From contig JBMFXC010000003.1 of assembly GCA_049964655.1 (NCBI GenBank), forward strand, positions 3,628 through 67,627: a DNA stretch of 64,000 nucleotides, written 5' to 3'. Position numbers and translations under genes: made by a program. The DNA comes from JAJZJT01 sp049964655 (GTDB lineage: Bacteria; Actinomycetota; Acidimicrobiia; Acidimicrobiales; RAAP-2). Shown piece by piece: positions 1 to 8,696 of this stretch. Each line of letters starts with the position of its first letter. Position 1 is the first letter of the stretch. The notes beneath the pieces are model-generated. The model was not told the origin of the DNA. It saw nothing but the letters and a program-made list of their open reading frames with translations, and did no database searches.

Positions 1-18
1 CGGTGCTCAGGTGTCGGG

Positions 19-591
19 ATGACCGAGCATCACCAGCGCTGCATCCTCCTGCGTCACGGCGAGACGGCCTGGAGCAGAACCCGTCGGCACACTGGGCGGA
101 CCGACGTCCCCCTGACCGACGTTGGTCGCCGCCAGGCGTCCGCCCTGGCCGGCCGGGCCGAGCTGTCGTCGGCGGCGGCGGTGTTGACCAGTCCACTGGT
201 GCGGGCGCGCGACACGGCCGAGCTCGCCGGTCTCGGTACCGTCGACGTCGACCCTGACCTGGCCGAGTGGGACTATGGGGCGTACGAAGGGCGGACGACG
301 GAGGAGATCCGGGTCGAGCGGCCCGGGTGGGAGATCTTCGTCGACGGCGTCCCCGGCGGCGAGTCCCTCGAGCAGGTCGCCGAGCGCGCCGACCGCGTCA
401 TCGCCCGGGTGCGTCAGTCGGACGGCGACGTGGTCTGTGTCGGCCACGCCCACCTGTTCCGGGTGCTGGCTGCCCGCTGGGTTGGCCTCGACCCCGTCTG
501 GGGGAGGGCGCTGACCCTCGAGCCGGCCTCGCTGTCGACGCTCGGTTGGGAGCGCGAGCACCCGGTGGTGGACGTGTGGAACCTCACCTGA
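19..591 (+). CDS. Histidine phosphatase family protein (phosphoglycerate mutase-like)
   Basis: The 190-residue protein has the histidine phosphatase fold. The signature LLRHGET places the phospho-accepting His at residue 13. WDYGAYEG (about 84-91) carries the proton-donor region, and VGHAHLFR gives the second catalytic His at 143. The family removes phosphate from sugars, nucleotides or cofactor precursors through a phosphohistidine intermediate in the cytoplasm; the substrate cannot be read from the sequence. The length fits small single-domain members such as CobC or GpmB. It starts with ATG close to the window edge, so its upstream neighbours are unknown. It converges on the Rrf2 regulator that follows. 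Confidence 0.85.
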   Translation: MTEHHQRCILLRHGETAWSRTRRHTGRTDVPLTDVGRRQASALAGRAELSSAAAVLTSPLVRARDTAELAGLGTVDVDPDLAEWDYGAYEGRTTEEIRVERPGWEIFVDGVPGGESLEQVAERADRVIARVRQSDGDVVCVGHAHLFRVLAARWVGLDPVWGRALTLEPASLSTLGWEREHPVVDVWNLT

Positions 592-627
592 CGTCGTCGA
601 GGGCGCCGCTGCGCCGGCCGGTCAGGC

Positions 628-1089
628 TCAGCGCGCCCCGGCGCGGCCGGTGCCCGCCGGGTCGGCGACGCGTCCCTGGGCTCGGGCGACCATGTCGGCC
701 AGGGTGAACGAGTCGAGGTGACGTCGCATGTGCTCGCCGACGTCCGCCCACACGGCCAGCAGGATGCACTGTCCCTCGTGGTCGCAGGCACCGTTCTCGT
801 GGGGTGGGCCGAAGTCGCCGGCCACGATCGGCCCGTCGACGGCGCTCACGATCTGGGACAGGGTGATGTCCTCGGGGGGCCGAGCGAGGACGTAGCCTCC
901 ACCCACCCCCCGCTTGGACCGCACCAGGCCGGCTCCCTTCAGGGCCAGGAGGATCTGTTCGAGGTAGGGCTGAGGGAGGCCGGTCCGCTCGGCGATGTCG
1001 CGGACGGCCGTCGGACCGTCCTCGTCCGCGTGCAGGGCCAACGACAGCAGCGCACGGCTGGCATAGTCACCCCGAGTCGAGACCTTCAC
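628..1089 (-). CDS. Rrf2 family transcriptional regulator
   Basis: The 153-residue protein begins MKVSTRGDYA, the usual Rrf2/IscR start, and has an N-terminal winged helix over about residues 1-80 with the conserved block around LPQPYLEQIL. Rrf2 proteins are dimeric DNA-binding regulators that often sense stress through an iron-sulfur cluster. Only two cysteines of the usual three-Cys cluster motif are present (C102 and C108, spaced C-x5-C), so cluster binding would need another ligand or may be absent. The GTG start lies 6 nt after a TAGCAT box. No iron-sulfur assembly genes are adjacent, so the target is unknown. Confidence 0.88.
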   Translation of the reverse strand: MKVSTRGDYASRALLSLALHADEDGPTAVRDIAERTGLPQPYLEQILLALKGAGLVRSKRGVGGGYVLARPPEDITLSQIVSAVDGPIVAGDFGPPHENGACDHEGQCILLAVWADVGEHMRRHLDSFTLADMVARAQGRVADPAGTGRAGAR

Positions 1090-1101
1090 GGGGCCATGCT
1101 A
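1090..1101 (-). promoter_or_regulatory. Leaderless -10 box of the Rrf2 gene
   Basis: On the minus strand TAGCAT (1101-1096) is followed by 6 nt and then the GTG start. That spacing puts the transcription start at the start codon. No clear -35 is visible. Confidence 0.5.
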
Positions 1102-1180
1102 CTGACTCGGTGCTGGCGAGACGCTCCGTGCCGGGGCCAGGCCGGAGGTGGCACCACGGTGACCGGGCCGGAGGCTGTCG

Positions 1181-1236
1181 GGTTCAGCAACCGAGGTTCA
1201 GCGACCGAGGTTCAGCGACCGAGGTTCAGCGACCGA
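1181..1236. repeat. 14-bp tandem repeat over a gene 3' end
   Basis: Four head-to-tail 14-bp copies (unit GGTTCAGCGACCGA; the first has one mismatch) start at 1181, 1195, 1209 and 1223. The stop codon of the minus-strand gene (1226-1228) lies in the copy nearest that gene. The other copies extend into the downstream non-coding DNA. Confidence 0.9.
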
Positions 1237-1897
1237 GGCGTCCGGCCGCGAGGTCCTCGGCCATGGCCCAGCCGAAGGCGATCAGGCGATCACCGGCGGC
1301 GACGTCGAGAGCCGCGAAGAAGCCCTCGGCCCCCTCGGGTGGCGTCACCTTGGGGCCGGCGATGTCGAACCCGCCGCAGTCGCACCCGTCTCCGGCGACG
1401 ACGAAGGTCCGGTCGTCGATGCGGCCGTCGGCGCCGAACCGCTTGGCCAGACGCCTGCCCCACGCCCGTTCCTCGCCGGTGGCCTTGTGGTCTGGGCCCG
1501 GCACCACGTCGGCGAGGCCGGCGAAGGCCCGGAACCCTTCGGGGGACAGCAGTTGAGTGCCGACGAGGACGTCCTCGTCCGGGAAAGCCAACAGGGCACG
1601 GCGGAGCTTGTCTCCCATCAGGGCGCGCAGCACCGTCTCGGCACGGGCCGTGCGGTCGACGGTGCCCAGGCCGATGAGGAGCGACGGCGTGCCGCCGATC
1701 CGCTCGAGGGTGGAGAAGGAGTAGCCGCGCAGCTTGGTCCCCTCGTGGGCGCGAGTCACGAGCACCCACTCCTCGCGTTGCTTCGACAGGAAGCCGATGT
1801 CGAAGCGAGGCTCTCGGTCGGCGCACAGGTCGGCCATCTCGGCCAGCTCGGCGTCACTGATCGACGTGCAGTCCTTGGTCTCCACCTGAATGGACAT
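1226..1897 (-). CDS. Conserved hypothetical protein
   Basis: A 223-residue protein with no domain I can name with confidence. It has the composition of a soluble enzyme or binding protein, with no signal peptide or membrane segment. Recognisable blocks include LSKQREEWVLVT (about 38-49), YSFSTLERIGGTPSLLIGLG (about 59-78), FPDEDVLVGTQ, HKATGEERAWGRRLAKRFG, and a C-terminal LIAFGWAMAEDLA. An acidic CDCGG patch lies near residues 170-174. I recall similar unnamed proteins from Acidimicrobiia, but that is memory rather than a search. The ATG start has a GAGGAG about 13 nt upstream. Its stop sits inside the 14-bp repeat. Confidence 0.65.
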   Translation of the reverse strand: MSIQVETKDCTSISDAELAEMADLCADREPRFDIGFLSKQREEWVLVTRAHEGTKLRGYSFSTLERIGGTPSLLIGLGTVDRTARAETVLRALMGDKLRRALLAFPDEDVLVGTQLLSPEGFRAFAGLADVVPGPDHKATGEERAWGRRLAKRFGADGRIDDRTFVVAGDGCDCGGFDIAGPKVTPPEGAEGFFAALDVAAGDRLIAFGWAMAEDLAAGRLGR

Positions 1898-2029
1898 AAG
1901 TCGTTCCGTACTCCTCGATTGCGCTGCAGTCTGAGCCGTCGGCCCCGCGCACGCGCTACCCCCCTCGCACCGTCCGAGACGGTGGTCGGACGCTCACGGA
2001 ACGAAGCCGGCACCCAATTTTACGGGATA

Positions 2030-2050
2030 CGGAGGCGGCTGTCGCCTCCG
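2030..2050 (-). terminator. Terminator-like hairpin downstream of dnaE
   Basis: A perfect 8-bp stem (CGGAGGCG/CGCCTCCG, 5-nt loop) starts 10 nt beyond the dnaE stop. No U-run follows, as is common for high-GC actinobacterial terminators. Confidence 0.55.
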
Positions 2051-2060
2051 CCTCCTGCGA

Positions 2061-5000
2061 CTAGGCGGAAACGGCGTCAGGTCCGAGCAGGACGCGCAGT
2101 TCGCCGACCAGGCCACGGTGGAAGTCGACGTTGTACTCGGGGGGCAGCCGGAGCAGCTTGCTCCCGACGTGGACGAGCACTGGCGAGTCTCCGGGGTGGT
2201 CGATGAGCAGGTCGCGCAGGCGGGTCACCGTGGAGTCGGTGAGGGTCCGCACCGGCAGCGAGATCCGCAGCTCGGAGACGCCATCGGGGGAGAGCTCGGG
2301 ACGCTGGACCTCCATGCAGACGAGCTTGGCACGTTCGTCTCGCAGGTCGATCCTGCCTTTGACCACGACGACGGCGTCGTCCTCGAGGAGGGCTCCGTAC
2401 TCGGCCATGGTCTTCGGGAACACGAAGACCTCGACGGAGGCCTGGAGGTCTTCGAGGACGAAGGTGGCCATCAGGTCGCCCTTCTTCGTGTAGCGCCGGC
2501 TGAGCTCGGTGACCACGCCGCCGACGGCAAGGACCTGTCCGTCGCCCCCCTGGGGGGTGCCGAGCTGGTCGCTGCTGTCGCGCACCTCGGCCAGGCTGCA
2601 GTCGGTGAGCCGTCCGAGCGCAGCCTCGAGGCCGAGGAGCGGGTGGTCGCTCACGTAGAGGCCGAGCATCTCCTTCTCGAACGCCAGGCGCTGGGATTTG
2701 TCGAACTCGACATCAGGGATGGGCACCCGAGTGTCCTCGAAGCCTGCCGTCTGACCGGGCTCGGAGACCTCGAGCGAAGCGAAGAGGGAGACCACCCCGG
2801 CGTCGTGCTCCCGGCGGCGCTCGAGGGTCCGATCGACGATCTCCTCGAAGACCAGGCAGAGGCCCTTGCGGGGGTGGCCGAGCGAGTCGAAGGCGCCGGC
2901 CTTGATGAGCGACTCGACGGTCCGCTTGTTCAGGACCTGGGGGTCGACTCGTTGGCAGAAGTCGTAGAAGTCGACGAACGGCCCGTTGGCGTCGCGCTCG
3001 GCGACGATCTGGCCCACGAGCCCTTCGCCGACGTTGCGCACGGCGGCTAGACCGAAGGGGATCGCCCCGATGCCGGCCGCCGAGCTCCGCCTGGGGGCAC
3101 CGGTATCCTCGTCGGTCCGCGGCCCGACCTCGGCCGTGAACTCGGCCTGGGACCGGTTGACGTCGGGGACGAGCACCCGGATGCCGAGGGAGCGGCACTC
3201 GGCCAGGTAGACCGCCGTCTTGTCTTTGTTGTCCTTGACCGAGGTGAGGAGGGCGGCGAAGTACTCGACGGGGTGGTGGGCCTTCAGCCACGCCGTCTGG
3301 TAGGCGATGAAGCCGTAGCCGTAGGAGTGCGACTTGTTGAAGGCGTAGTCGGCGAACGGCTCGATGATGTCGAAGAGGGCCGTGCCGATCGCCTCGCCGT
3401 AGCCCTGGGCCTCGCACCCCGCGACGAACTTCTCGCGCTCGGCCTGGATGAGCGCGCGGATCTTCTTGCCGCACGCTTTGCGCAGGTTGTCGGCCTCGGC
3501 GAGCGAGTACCCGGCGAACTTCTGGGCGACCCGCATGACGGACTCCTGGTAGATCATGAGCCCATAGGTGTCGGCCAGGATCCCCTCCAGGTCCGGATGG
3601 AGGTAGGTCACCGGCTGACGGCCGTTCTTGCGGTCGGCGTAGTCCTTGTGCATGTTGGCGGCCATCGGCCCGGGCCGGTACAGGGCGACCAGGGCGGCGA
3701 CGTCGTCGAAGGTGGTCGGGGCGAGCGATCGCATGAGCGAGCGCATGGGCCCACCCTCCAACTGGAACACGCCCATCGAGTCGCCTCGCCGCAGCATCTC
3801 GAAGGTCGGTTCGTCGTCGAGGGGGACGTGGTCGATGTCCGGTCGACGCCCGGTCGAGTGCTCGATGAGGTCGAGGGCGCGCTCGATGACCGACAGGTTG
3901 CGTAGACCGAGGAAGTCCATCTTGAGCAGGCCCAGGTCCTCGACCCCGTGCATCTCGTACTGCGTCACCACCGGGGCGTCGTCGGGGTTCGAGCCGTCCG
4001 GCTTGCGCTGGATGGGGACGTACTCGGTGAGCGGCTCGTCGGTGATGACCACGGCGGCCGCATGGATGCCGTCCTGGCGTCGCAGCCCCTCGAGCCCCTT
4101 GGCCACGTCGATCACCTTGCGGGCGTCGGGGTCGGTCTCGTACATGGTCCGGAGCTCGCTTGCCGCGGCGAAGCCGTCCTCGTACCCGTCTGTGCGCTCG
4201 AGGCAGGCGGCGAGCGGGGTGTCCCGTCCCATGATGAGCGGTGGCATCGCCTTGGCGATCCGGTCGCCCACCACGTAGGGATAGCCGAGCACGCGGGCGG
4301 CGTCACGCACCGCGGCCCGGGCCTTGATGGTCGAGAAGGTGACGATCTGCGCAACGTGGTCCGAGCCGTAGCGCTCGGCCGCGTAGCGGATCATGTCGGC
4401 CCGATAGCGCTCGTCGAAGTCCATGTCGATGTCGGGCATCTGGATCCGGCCCGGGTTCAAGAAGCGCTCGAAGAGCAGGTCGTAGCGGATGGGGTCGAGG
4501 TCGACGATCTGCAGGCAGTAGGCGACGCAGCAACCGGCGGCCGACCCCCGCCCTGGCCCGACCCGGATCCCCCGCGACCGGGCGAAGCGAATGAGGTCCC
4601 ACACGACGAGGAAGTACGCCGAGAAGCCCATGGTGGCGATGACGCCGAGCTCGTAGTCGAGCCGGTCGACGACCGCCGGCGGGAGGGGGTGCCCGTAGCG
4701 CTCCTTGGCTCCCTCGAAGCTCAGGTGCCGGAGGTAGCGACCCGCCCGCTCCTCGTAGGTGTCCCCGGTGAACTCGTCGGGGACGGGGAACTTGGGCAGG
4801 CTCGGACGGCCGAAGTCGATGTCCACATGGGCTCGTTCGGCGATGAGCAGCGTGTTGTCGCACGCCTCGGGGAGCTCGGCGAACAGGTGCCGCATCTCGG
4901 CAGCCGACTTCAGGTAGTGCTCCTCGCCCTCGAACTTGAACCGCTTGGGGTCGTCGATGGTGGCGCCGGTCTGGACGCACAGGAGGGCGTCGTGGGCGAC

Positions 5001-5690
5001 GTGGTCCTCGCGGCGGGTGTAGTGGCTGTCGTTGGTGGCCAGCAGCGGCGCGCCGATCCGTCGGGCGATGGCCACCAGCTGGGGGTTCGTCCGCTTTTGC
5101 TCGGCCAGGCCGTGGTCTTGCAGCTCGACGAAGAGGTTGTCCCGTCCGAAGATGTCCTGGAGGCGGCCGGCCAGCGCCTGTGCTCTGGCCTCGTCGCCGG
5201 CGAGGAGCGCCTGGAGGACGACGCCACCGAGGCATCCGGTCGTGGCGATCAGGCCCTCGTGGTGCTGGGCCAACAGCTCCCAGTCGAGCCGGGGCTTGTA
5301 GTAGTAGCCCTCGAGGTAGGCGGCCGAGGACAGCTTGAGCAAGTTGCGGTACCCCTCGGTCGTCTCGGCGAGGAGCGTCAGGTGGTAGTACAGCTTCTCG
5401 CCGCCGTCGACGTCACCCCCGGTGTCGTCGACCTTGCCCCGTCGCACCGGCCGCTCGTGGCGTGACTCGGCCGCCATGTAGGCCTCGGTACCGATGACCG
5501 GGTTCACGCCCTCGGCTCGGCACGCCGCGTAGAAGTCGAGGACGCCGTACATGTTGCCGTGGTCGGTGATGCCGAGGGCAGGCTGTCCGTCGGCGGCGGC
5601 CGCTTGGACGAGCTCCCTCACCCGCGCCGCGCCGTCGAGCATGGAGAACTCGGTGTGGGTGTGCAGGTGGGTGAACGACGGCGCTGTCAC
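2061..5690 (-). CDS. dnaE: DNA polymerase III subunit alpha
   Basis: This is the replicative polymerase catalytic subunit, 1209 residues from the chosen start, normal for DnaE1. An N-terminal PHP domain is shown by HLHTHTEFSMLDG and GITDHGNMYG. The C-family polymerase core carries the catalytic aspartates in MPDIDMDFD near residue 420, followed by the KSHSYGYGFIAYQTAWLK block, a helix-hairpin-helix region, and a C-terminal OB fold around VGGVVTELSRRYTKKGDLMATFVLED. I chose the GTG at 5690 because GAGGAGGGAG lies about 8 nt upstream and the HLHTHTE block then falls at the usual distance. An in-frame start at 5744 would add 18 basic, non-conserved residues. The gene is transcribed alone and followed by a hairpin. 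Confidence 0.95.
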   Translation of the reverse strand: MTAPSFTHLHTHTEFSMLDGAARVRELVQAAAADGQPALGITDHGNMYGVLDFYAACRAEGVNPVIGTEAYMAAESRHERPVRRGKVDDTGGDVDGGEKLYYHLTLLAETTEGYRNLLKLSSAAYLEGYYYKPRLDWELLAQHHEGLIATTGCLGGVVLQALLAGDEARAQALAGRLQDIFGRDNLFVELQDHGLAEQKRTNPQLVAIARRIGAPLLATNDSHYTRREDHVAHDALLCVQTGATIDDPKRFKFEGEEHYLKSAAEMRHLFAELPEACDNTLLIAERAHVDIDFGRPSLPKFPVPDEFTGDTYEERAGRYLRHLSFEGAKERYGHPLPPAVVDRLDYELGVIATMGFSAYFLVVWDLIRFARSRGIRVGPGRGSAAGCCVAYCLQIVDLDPIRYDLLFERFLNPGRIQMPDIDMDFDERYRADMIRYAAERYGSDHVAQIVTFSTIKARAAVRDAARVLGYPYVVGDRIAKAMPPLIMGRDTPLAACLERTDGYEDGFAAASELRTMYETDPDARKVIDVAKGLEGLRRQDGIHAAAVVITDEPLTEYVPIQRKPDGSNPDDAPVVTQYEMHGVEDLGLLKMDFLGLRNLSVIERALDLIEHSTGRRPDIDHVPLDDEPTFEMLRRGDSMGVFQLEGGPMRSLMRSLAPTTFDDVAALVALYRPGPMAANMHKDYADRKNGRQPVTYLHPDLEGILADTYGLMIYQESVMRVAQKFAGYSLAEADNLRKACGKKIRALIQAEREKFVAGCEAQGYGEAIGTALFDIIEPFADYAFNKSHSYGYGFIAYQTAWLKAHHPVEYFAALLTSVKDNKDKTAVYLAECRSLGIRVLVPDVNRSQAEFTAEVGPRTDEDTGAPRRSSAAGIGAIPFGLAAVRNVGEGLVGQIVAERDANGPFVDFYDFCQRVDPQVLNKRTVESLIKAGAFDSLGHPRKGLCLVFEEIVDRTLERRREHDAGVVSLFASLEVSEPGQTAGFEDTRVPIPDVEFDKSQRLAFEKEMLGLYVSDHPLLGLEAALGRLTDCSLAEVRDSSDQLGTPQGGDGQVLAVGGVVTELSRRYTKKGDLMATFVLEDLQASVEVFVFPKTMAEYGALLEDDAVVVVKGRIDLRDERAKLVCMEVQRPELSPDGVSELRISLPVRTLTDSTVTRLRDLLIDHPGDSPVLVHVGSKLLRLPPEYNVDFHRGLVGELRVLLGPDAVSA

Positions 5691-5776
5691 GGTCGTGGCT
5701 CCCTCCTCGTGTCGGTCCAAGCGTCGGTCGCGGTGCCGGCGCACCGTGCTCGCCTGCGGAACGGTCCGCTGGTCGA

Positions 5777-5795
5777 GCTGGTCGGCCGGACCAGC
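5777..5795. promoter_or_regulatory. Small hairpin in the dnaE upstream region
   Basis: GCTGGTC and GACCAGC form a perfect 7-bp inverted repeat around a 5-nt loop, about 85 bp upstream of the dnaE start. It could be an operator or a leader hairpin. Confidence 0.3.
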
Positions 5796-5957
5796 GGGGT
5801 GGGGCCGACGACTCGGTCGGGGACCGACCCGTCTCCGGGCGGGCGTCCGGGGACGGTCCCACGGCCAACTGGGCCGGCGACTGGCACCGAGGCGGGCGAA
5901 TCACACCGCTGTGGTTCGGACCCTAGCGCGATCGGGAACCTGGTGCCGGCGTGCGAG

Positions 5958-5984
5958 GCGTGCCTGGGGAGCGCCCAGGCACGC
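5958..5984 (-). terminator. Terminator-like hairpin of the phosphodiesterase-bpa operon
   Basis: A perfect 11-bp stem (GCGTGCCTGGG and its complement, 5-nt loop) lies about 100 nt downstream of the bpa stop on the minus strand. No U-tract follows. Confidence 0.5.
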
Positions 5985-6051
5985 ACGGGGTGCCGGTGGG
6001 CCGCCGCCGGCTGTCCTTGGACCGGCTGGGGCTCGCCGCCAGCGCCTCCCT

Positions 6052-6092
6052 GGTCGAACTGTCGGCTGAGAGGGTCGAGCTGTCGGCTCAGA
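6052..6092. repeat. 21-bp imperfect tandem repeat at the bpa 3' end
   Basis: Two 20-nt segments (6052-6071 and 6073-6092) differ at two positions and are offset by 21 bp. The bpa stop codon (6088-6090) exists only in the second copy, where one of the differences creates it. Confidence 0.8.
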
Positions 6093-6639
6093 GGTACGTC
6101 CCGGGTCGCCCCGGCCCCTCGTCGGCGCTGACCGGTAGGGCCCGCTGGCGCATCTCGTCGAGCTGGGCCCGGGCGGCGAACTGCTGCGCCACCAGCGTGG
6201 CCTGGATGCCGTGGAAGAGGCCCTCGAGCCAGCCGACCAGCTGCGCCTGGGCGATCCGCAGCTCTGCCTCCGAGGGCGTCGGGGTGTCGAAGGGGATCGA
6301 CACCCGGTCCAGTTCGGCGGCCAGGTCGTCGGAGAGCCCGTCGGCGAGCTCGCGGATCGACTGCTCGTAGATCTCGCGCAGGCGGCCCCGGCTGGCTTCG
6401 TCGAGCGGCGCCTGGCGCACCTCCTCGAGGAGCTGCTTGACCATCGACCCGATGCGGAGCAGCTTGGCCGGCTGCTCGATGGTGTCGCCCGCCCGGCTTG
6501 CTCCCTCGCCCTCGTCCGGAGCTCCCGAGGTGCGGGGTGCCCCGGAGGACGGAGTGGCGTTCGCCGGCGAGGGGCTCCCACGACCCGCAGGGCGATCGGC
6601 GCCGGTCTCGATGGTGGGGTGCGTTCCGTCCGTCGTCAT
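6088..6639 (-). CDS. bpa: Bacterial proteasome activator Bpa
   Basis: The 183-residue protein closely matches the mycobacterial ATP-independent proteasome activator (Bpa/PafE). It has a disordered Pro/Ser/Gly-rich N-terminus (1-54) and a helical core with EQPAKLLRIGSMVKQLLEEV (56-75), ELRIAQAQLVGWLEGLFHGI (126-145) and QQFAARAQLDEMRQ. The C-terminus ends GTYL, matching the GQYL tail that docks into the 20S alpha ring and opens the gate. Bpa forms a dodecameric ring that feeds unfolded proteins to the proteasome without ATP. The ATG overlaps the upstream stop as ATGA, so it is probably translationally coupled. No proteasome subunit genes lie in this window. Confidence 0.93.
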   Translation of the reverse strand: MTTDGTHPTIETGADRPAGRGSPSPANATPSSGAPRTSGAPDEGEGASRAGDTIEQPAKLLRIGSMVKQLLEEVRQAPLDEASRGRLREIYEQSIRELADGLSDDLAAELDRVSIPFDTPTPSEAELRIAQAQLVGWLEGLFHGIQATLVAQQFAARAQLDEMRQRALPVSADEGPGRPGTYL

Positions 6640-7805
6640 CCTGTGATGTTGCCACCTCCGTCGAGGGCCAGCAGCGGCACCAGCATCTCGGCGGGGGTGA
6701 GGGACCCGTGCCGGGAGGCCAGCCGGCTCTCGCCGGTGTCGGCCGGGTCGAGGAACGCGATGGGCTCGTAGGGGACGAGCGCGACGTCCCCGAGCCGGGC
6801 GACGACGTCGGGACGGGGAACACCGCCGAACCAGCCACGTTCGATGATGGTCTGGCGGGTGACCACCCAAGCCCGGTCTCCGTAGCGTTCGGTGGCGGCC
6901 TGGACCACGTCGTCGGCGGCACCCGGGAGGGCGTGGAGCCACCGGAACCGTCCCTCTCCGGTGAGCAGTCGGACCCCCTCCATCACCTCGGCCCCGAGGA
7001 CCTCCACCGCCGGGCCGACGTCGACCTGGCCGTGGTCGGCGGTCACCACCAGGACGGCTCCTTCGGGGAGGAGACCGGCCAGCTCGGCGACGAGTCGGTC
7101 GGCGGCGGCCAGCTCGGCGTCGAAGTGCTCGCCGAGCCCGTGGGCGTGGGCGACCTTGTCCAGCCCGTCGTAGTACACGTAGGTGAACCGGTGGCCGTCA
7201 GCCAGCAGCCTGCGCACGTCGACGGCGATGGTCGAGGTGACCGCGTAGGGGCTCAGCGGGGCGTCGCCCAGGTGGGCCGCGGTGAAGCCGGTGGAGCCGA
7301 AGCCCTCACGGGTGACGACAGGGACGGGCCCCGGTGCACCGGGGAACGGCGGGCACGGCTGCAGCGAGCGTGGCGGGACGATCCGGCGGGCGTCTCGCTG
7401 CATGGCTCCGCCGATCGTCCAGCGGAGGACGTTGAGGATGTGGTCGTCGGCGGTTGCCAGGCGGTAGCCGAGCAGGCCGTGGCGGGCCGGAGGACAACCG
7501 GTGGTGAGCGAGGTCAACGCACAGGCCGTAGTCGACGGGGCGACCGAGGTGACCGGCCGCCCGGCACCGTCGGCACCGGCAAGCGTGGGAGCGAGCGTCG
7601 CCCGGGCGGCGAGCTGTTCCGCACCCAGTCCGTCGAGGACGCACAGGACGACCTGGTTGGCACCGGCGGCAACCGAGGGAAGCCATGGCGGCGGTTCCGC
7701 TCCGGAGAGGACGTCGAGGAGGGCGGGCACGACCGAGCCGATGCACGCGCCTCCGTAGTCAGGGACGACCGGCTCGGGCCGGGGGGCGACAGGGGCGGTG
7801 GGCAC
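6636..7805 (-). CDS. Alkaline phosphatase family protein (type I phosphodiesterase/nucleotide pyrophosphatase)
   Basis: A 389-residue protein of the alkaline phosphatase superfamily. The metal-binding Asp is in CVLDGLG (D58), the likely nucleophilic Thr is in PSTTAC (about 91-95), and VVTADHG near residue 265 gives the second Asp/His pair. Related enzymes hydrolyse phosphodiester or pyrophosphate bonds in nucleotides or lipid head groups. There is no signal peptide, so a cytoplasmic location is likely. The GTG start lies 7 nt after a TACAGT box. The stop overlaps the bpa start by 4 bp, giving a two-gene operon. Why a phosphodiesterase is coupled to a proteasome activator is not evident. Confidence 0.82.
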   Translation of the reverse strand: MPTAPVAPRPEPVVPDYGGACIGSVVPALLDVLSGAEPPPWLPSVAAGANQVVLCVLDGLGAEQLAARATLAPTLAGADGAGRPVTSVAPSTTACALTSLTTGCPPARHGLLGYRLATADDHILNVLRWTIGGAMQRDARRIVPPRSLQPCPPFPGAPGPVPVVTREGFGSTGFTAAHLGDAPLSPYAVTSTIAVDVRRLLADGHRFTYVYYDGLDKVAHAHGLGEHFDAELAAADRLVAELAGLLPEGAVLVVTADHGQVDVGPAVEVLGAEVMEGVRLLTGEGRFRWLHALPGAADDVVQAATERYGDRAWVVTRQTIIERGWFGGVPRPDVVARLGDVALVPYEPIAFLDPADTGESRLASRHGSLTPAEMLVPLLALDGGGNITG

Positions 7806-7818
7806 GAGTGCGACTGTA
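7806..7818 (-). promoter_or_regulatory. Leaderless -10 box of the phosphodiesterase-bpa operon
   Basis: TACAGT (7818-7813, minus strand), then 7 nt, then the GTG start. Confidence 0.5.
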
Positions 7819-7892
7819 GGCGACGACCGAGGGGAGGCTCGGGCGCCGACGCCGAGGCGGTGGTCGACCGGGACGGTCGCTGTGCTCTGGTC

Positions 7893-8696
7893 TCACCCCC
7901 GAGGCAGCAGCGCTCGGACCGTCTTGTAGCAGTGGCCTGATCGGGGCGCGCTGAGCGCAGCGACGACGTAGTGCGGCTTGAACCCGAGCGCGGATGCCAG
8001 GTCCTTGCCGTGGAGCCGGTCGCGGCGGGCGACTCCGAGGGCGCGTGCGGCCACCGGGTCCTCGACCGGGAGCCAGTTGTCGCTCCGACCCCAGCCGAAA
8101 CGTGCCCAGACCTCTTGCTCCGCTCCCCGCCGGAAGAGGACGGGTCCCTTGCTCGGTACGACGAGGGCAAGAGATGGACGGAAGCCTCGGAACTCCCAGT
8201 AGGGGGCCGACGCACCCGGGAAGCCGAGGACGTGCTCCTCGACCGGAGCGGAGAGGCGCTGGAGCAAGTGGCGAACGTGACGCCCGTGGTAGGTGCCCCG
8301 GTGACGCGGGAGCCCGTCGACCGTCACGGCTTCGGGCTGGGCCAGGTCGTCCCGCTCTGGGTCCGCTGCCACGACTGCCTCGACGACGTCGAAGGCCTGC
8401 AGGTCGGGCCCGTGGTCGGCAGGCCATCGGACCCGGGCGCGAACGAGGGTGCCCGAGGCCAGGTCGACGCCGATGGTGTCCTCGGGGTGCGAGGCGAGCA
8501 CCAGCAGGGTGAGCAGCGTGCCGGGACGCACGTCGATGCGCTCGCTGGGCCGGACCGCCCGCACGACGTCACGGGCAGTGCCGGCCCGCGGGGTACGGGA
8601 CGAGCGGCGACGCTCTGGCTCGTGGTGCTCGACGTCGGGCCACTCGGTGGCGACGGCCTCGGTGGTCTCCGGCCCGCCCTCGGGGGGCCGGGTCAC
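7893..8696 (-). CDS. Conserved hypothetical protein coupled to yyaL
   Basis: I do not recognise this family. From the GTG at 8696 it has 267 residues. The first 50 are charged and proline-rich, without a signal peptide or membrane segment. The remainder looks globular: RIDVRPGTLLTLLVLASHPEDTIGVDLASG, then WPADHGPDLQAFDVVEAVV, then PYWEFRGFRPSLALVVPSKG, and a basic C-terminal part with RRDRLHGKDLASALGF. The start was chosen because GTGA overlaps the stop of the upstream thioredoxin-domain gene; a longer in-frame extension to 8855 would lie inside that gene and has skewed composition. The coupling suggests the two proteins act together or share regulation. Confidence 0.6.
   Translation of the reverse strand: MTRPPEGGPETTEAVATEWPDVEHHEPERRRSSRTPRAGTARDVVRAVRPSERIDVRPGTLLTLLVLASHPEDTIGVDLASGTLVRARVRWPADHGPDLQAFDVVEAVVAADPERDDLAQPEAVTVDGLPRHRGTYHGRHVRHLLQRLSAPVEEHVLGFPGASAPYWEFRGFRPSLALVVPSKGPVLFRRGAEQEVWARFGWGRSDNWLPVEDPVAARALGVARRDRLHGKDLASALGFKPHYVVAALSAPRSGHCYKTVRALLPRG

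Larger units (their letters stand above)
5691..6087. other. Intergenic region between dnaE and bpa
   Basis: This 397-bp stretch shows no convincing gene. It holds the dnaE ribosome binding site and presumably its promoter, a 7-bp stem hairpin at 5777-5795, an 11-bp stem hairpin at 5958-5984, and part of a 21-bp tandem repeat at the bpa end. Open frames through it have skewed low-complexity translations. Confidence 0.6.

Noticed and set aside
3948..5465. Long plus-strand open frame (about 505 codons) antisense to dnaE
   Set aside because: Its translation is rich in Val, Gly, Glu and Asp with no domain, and it is a codon-bias shadow of dnaE on the opposite strand.
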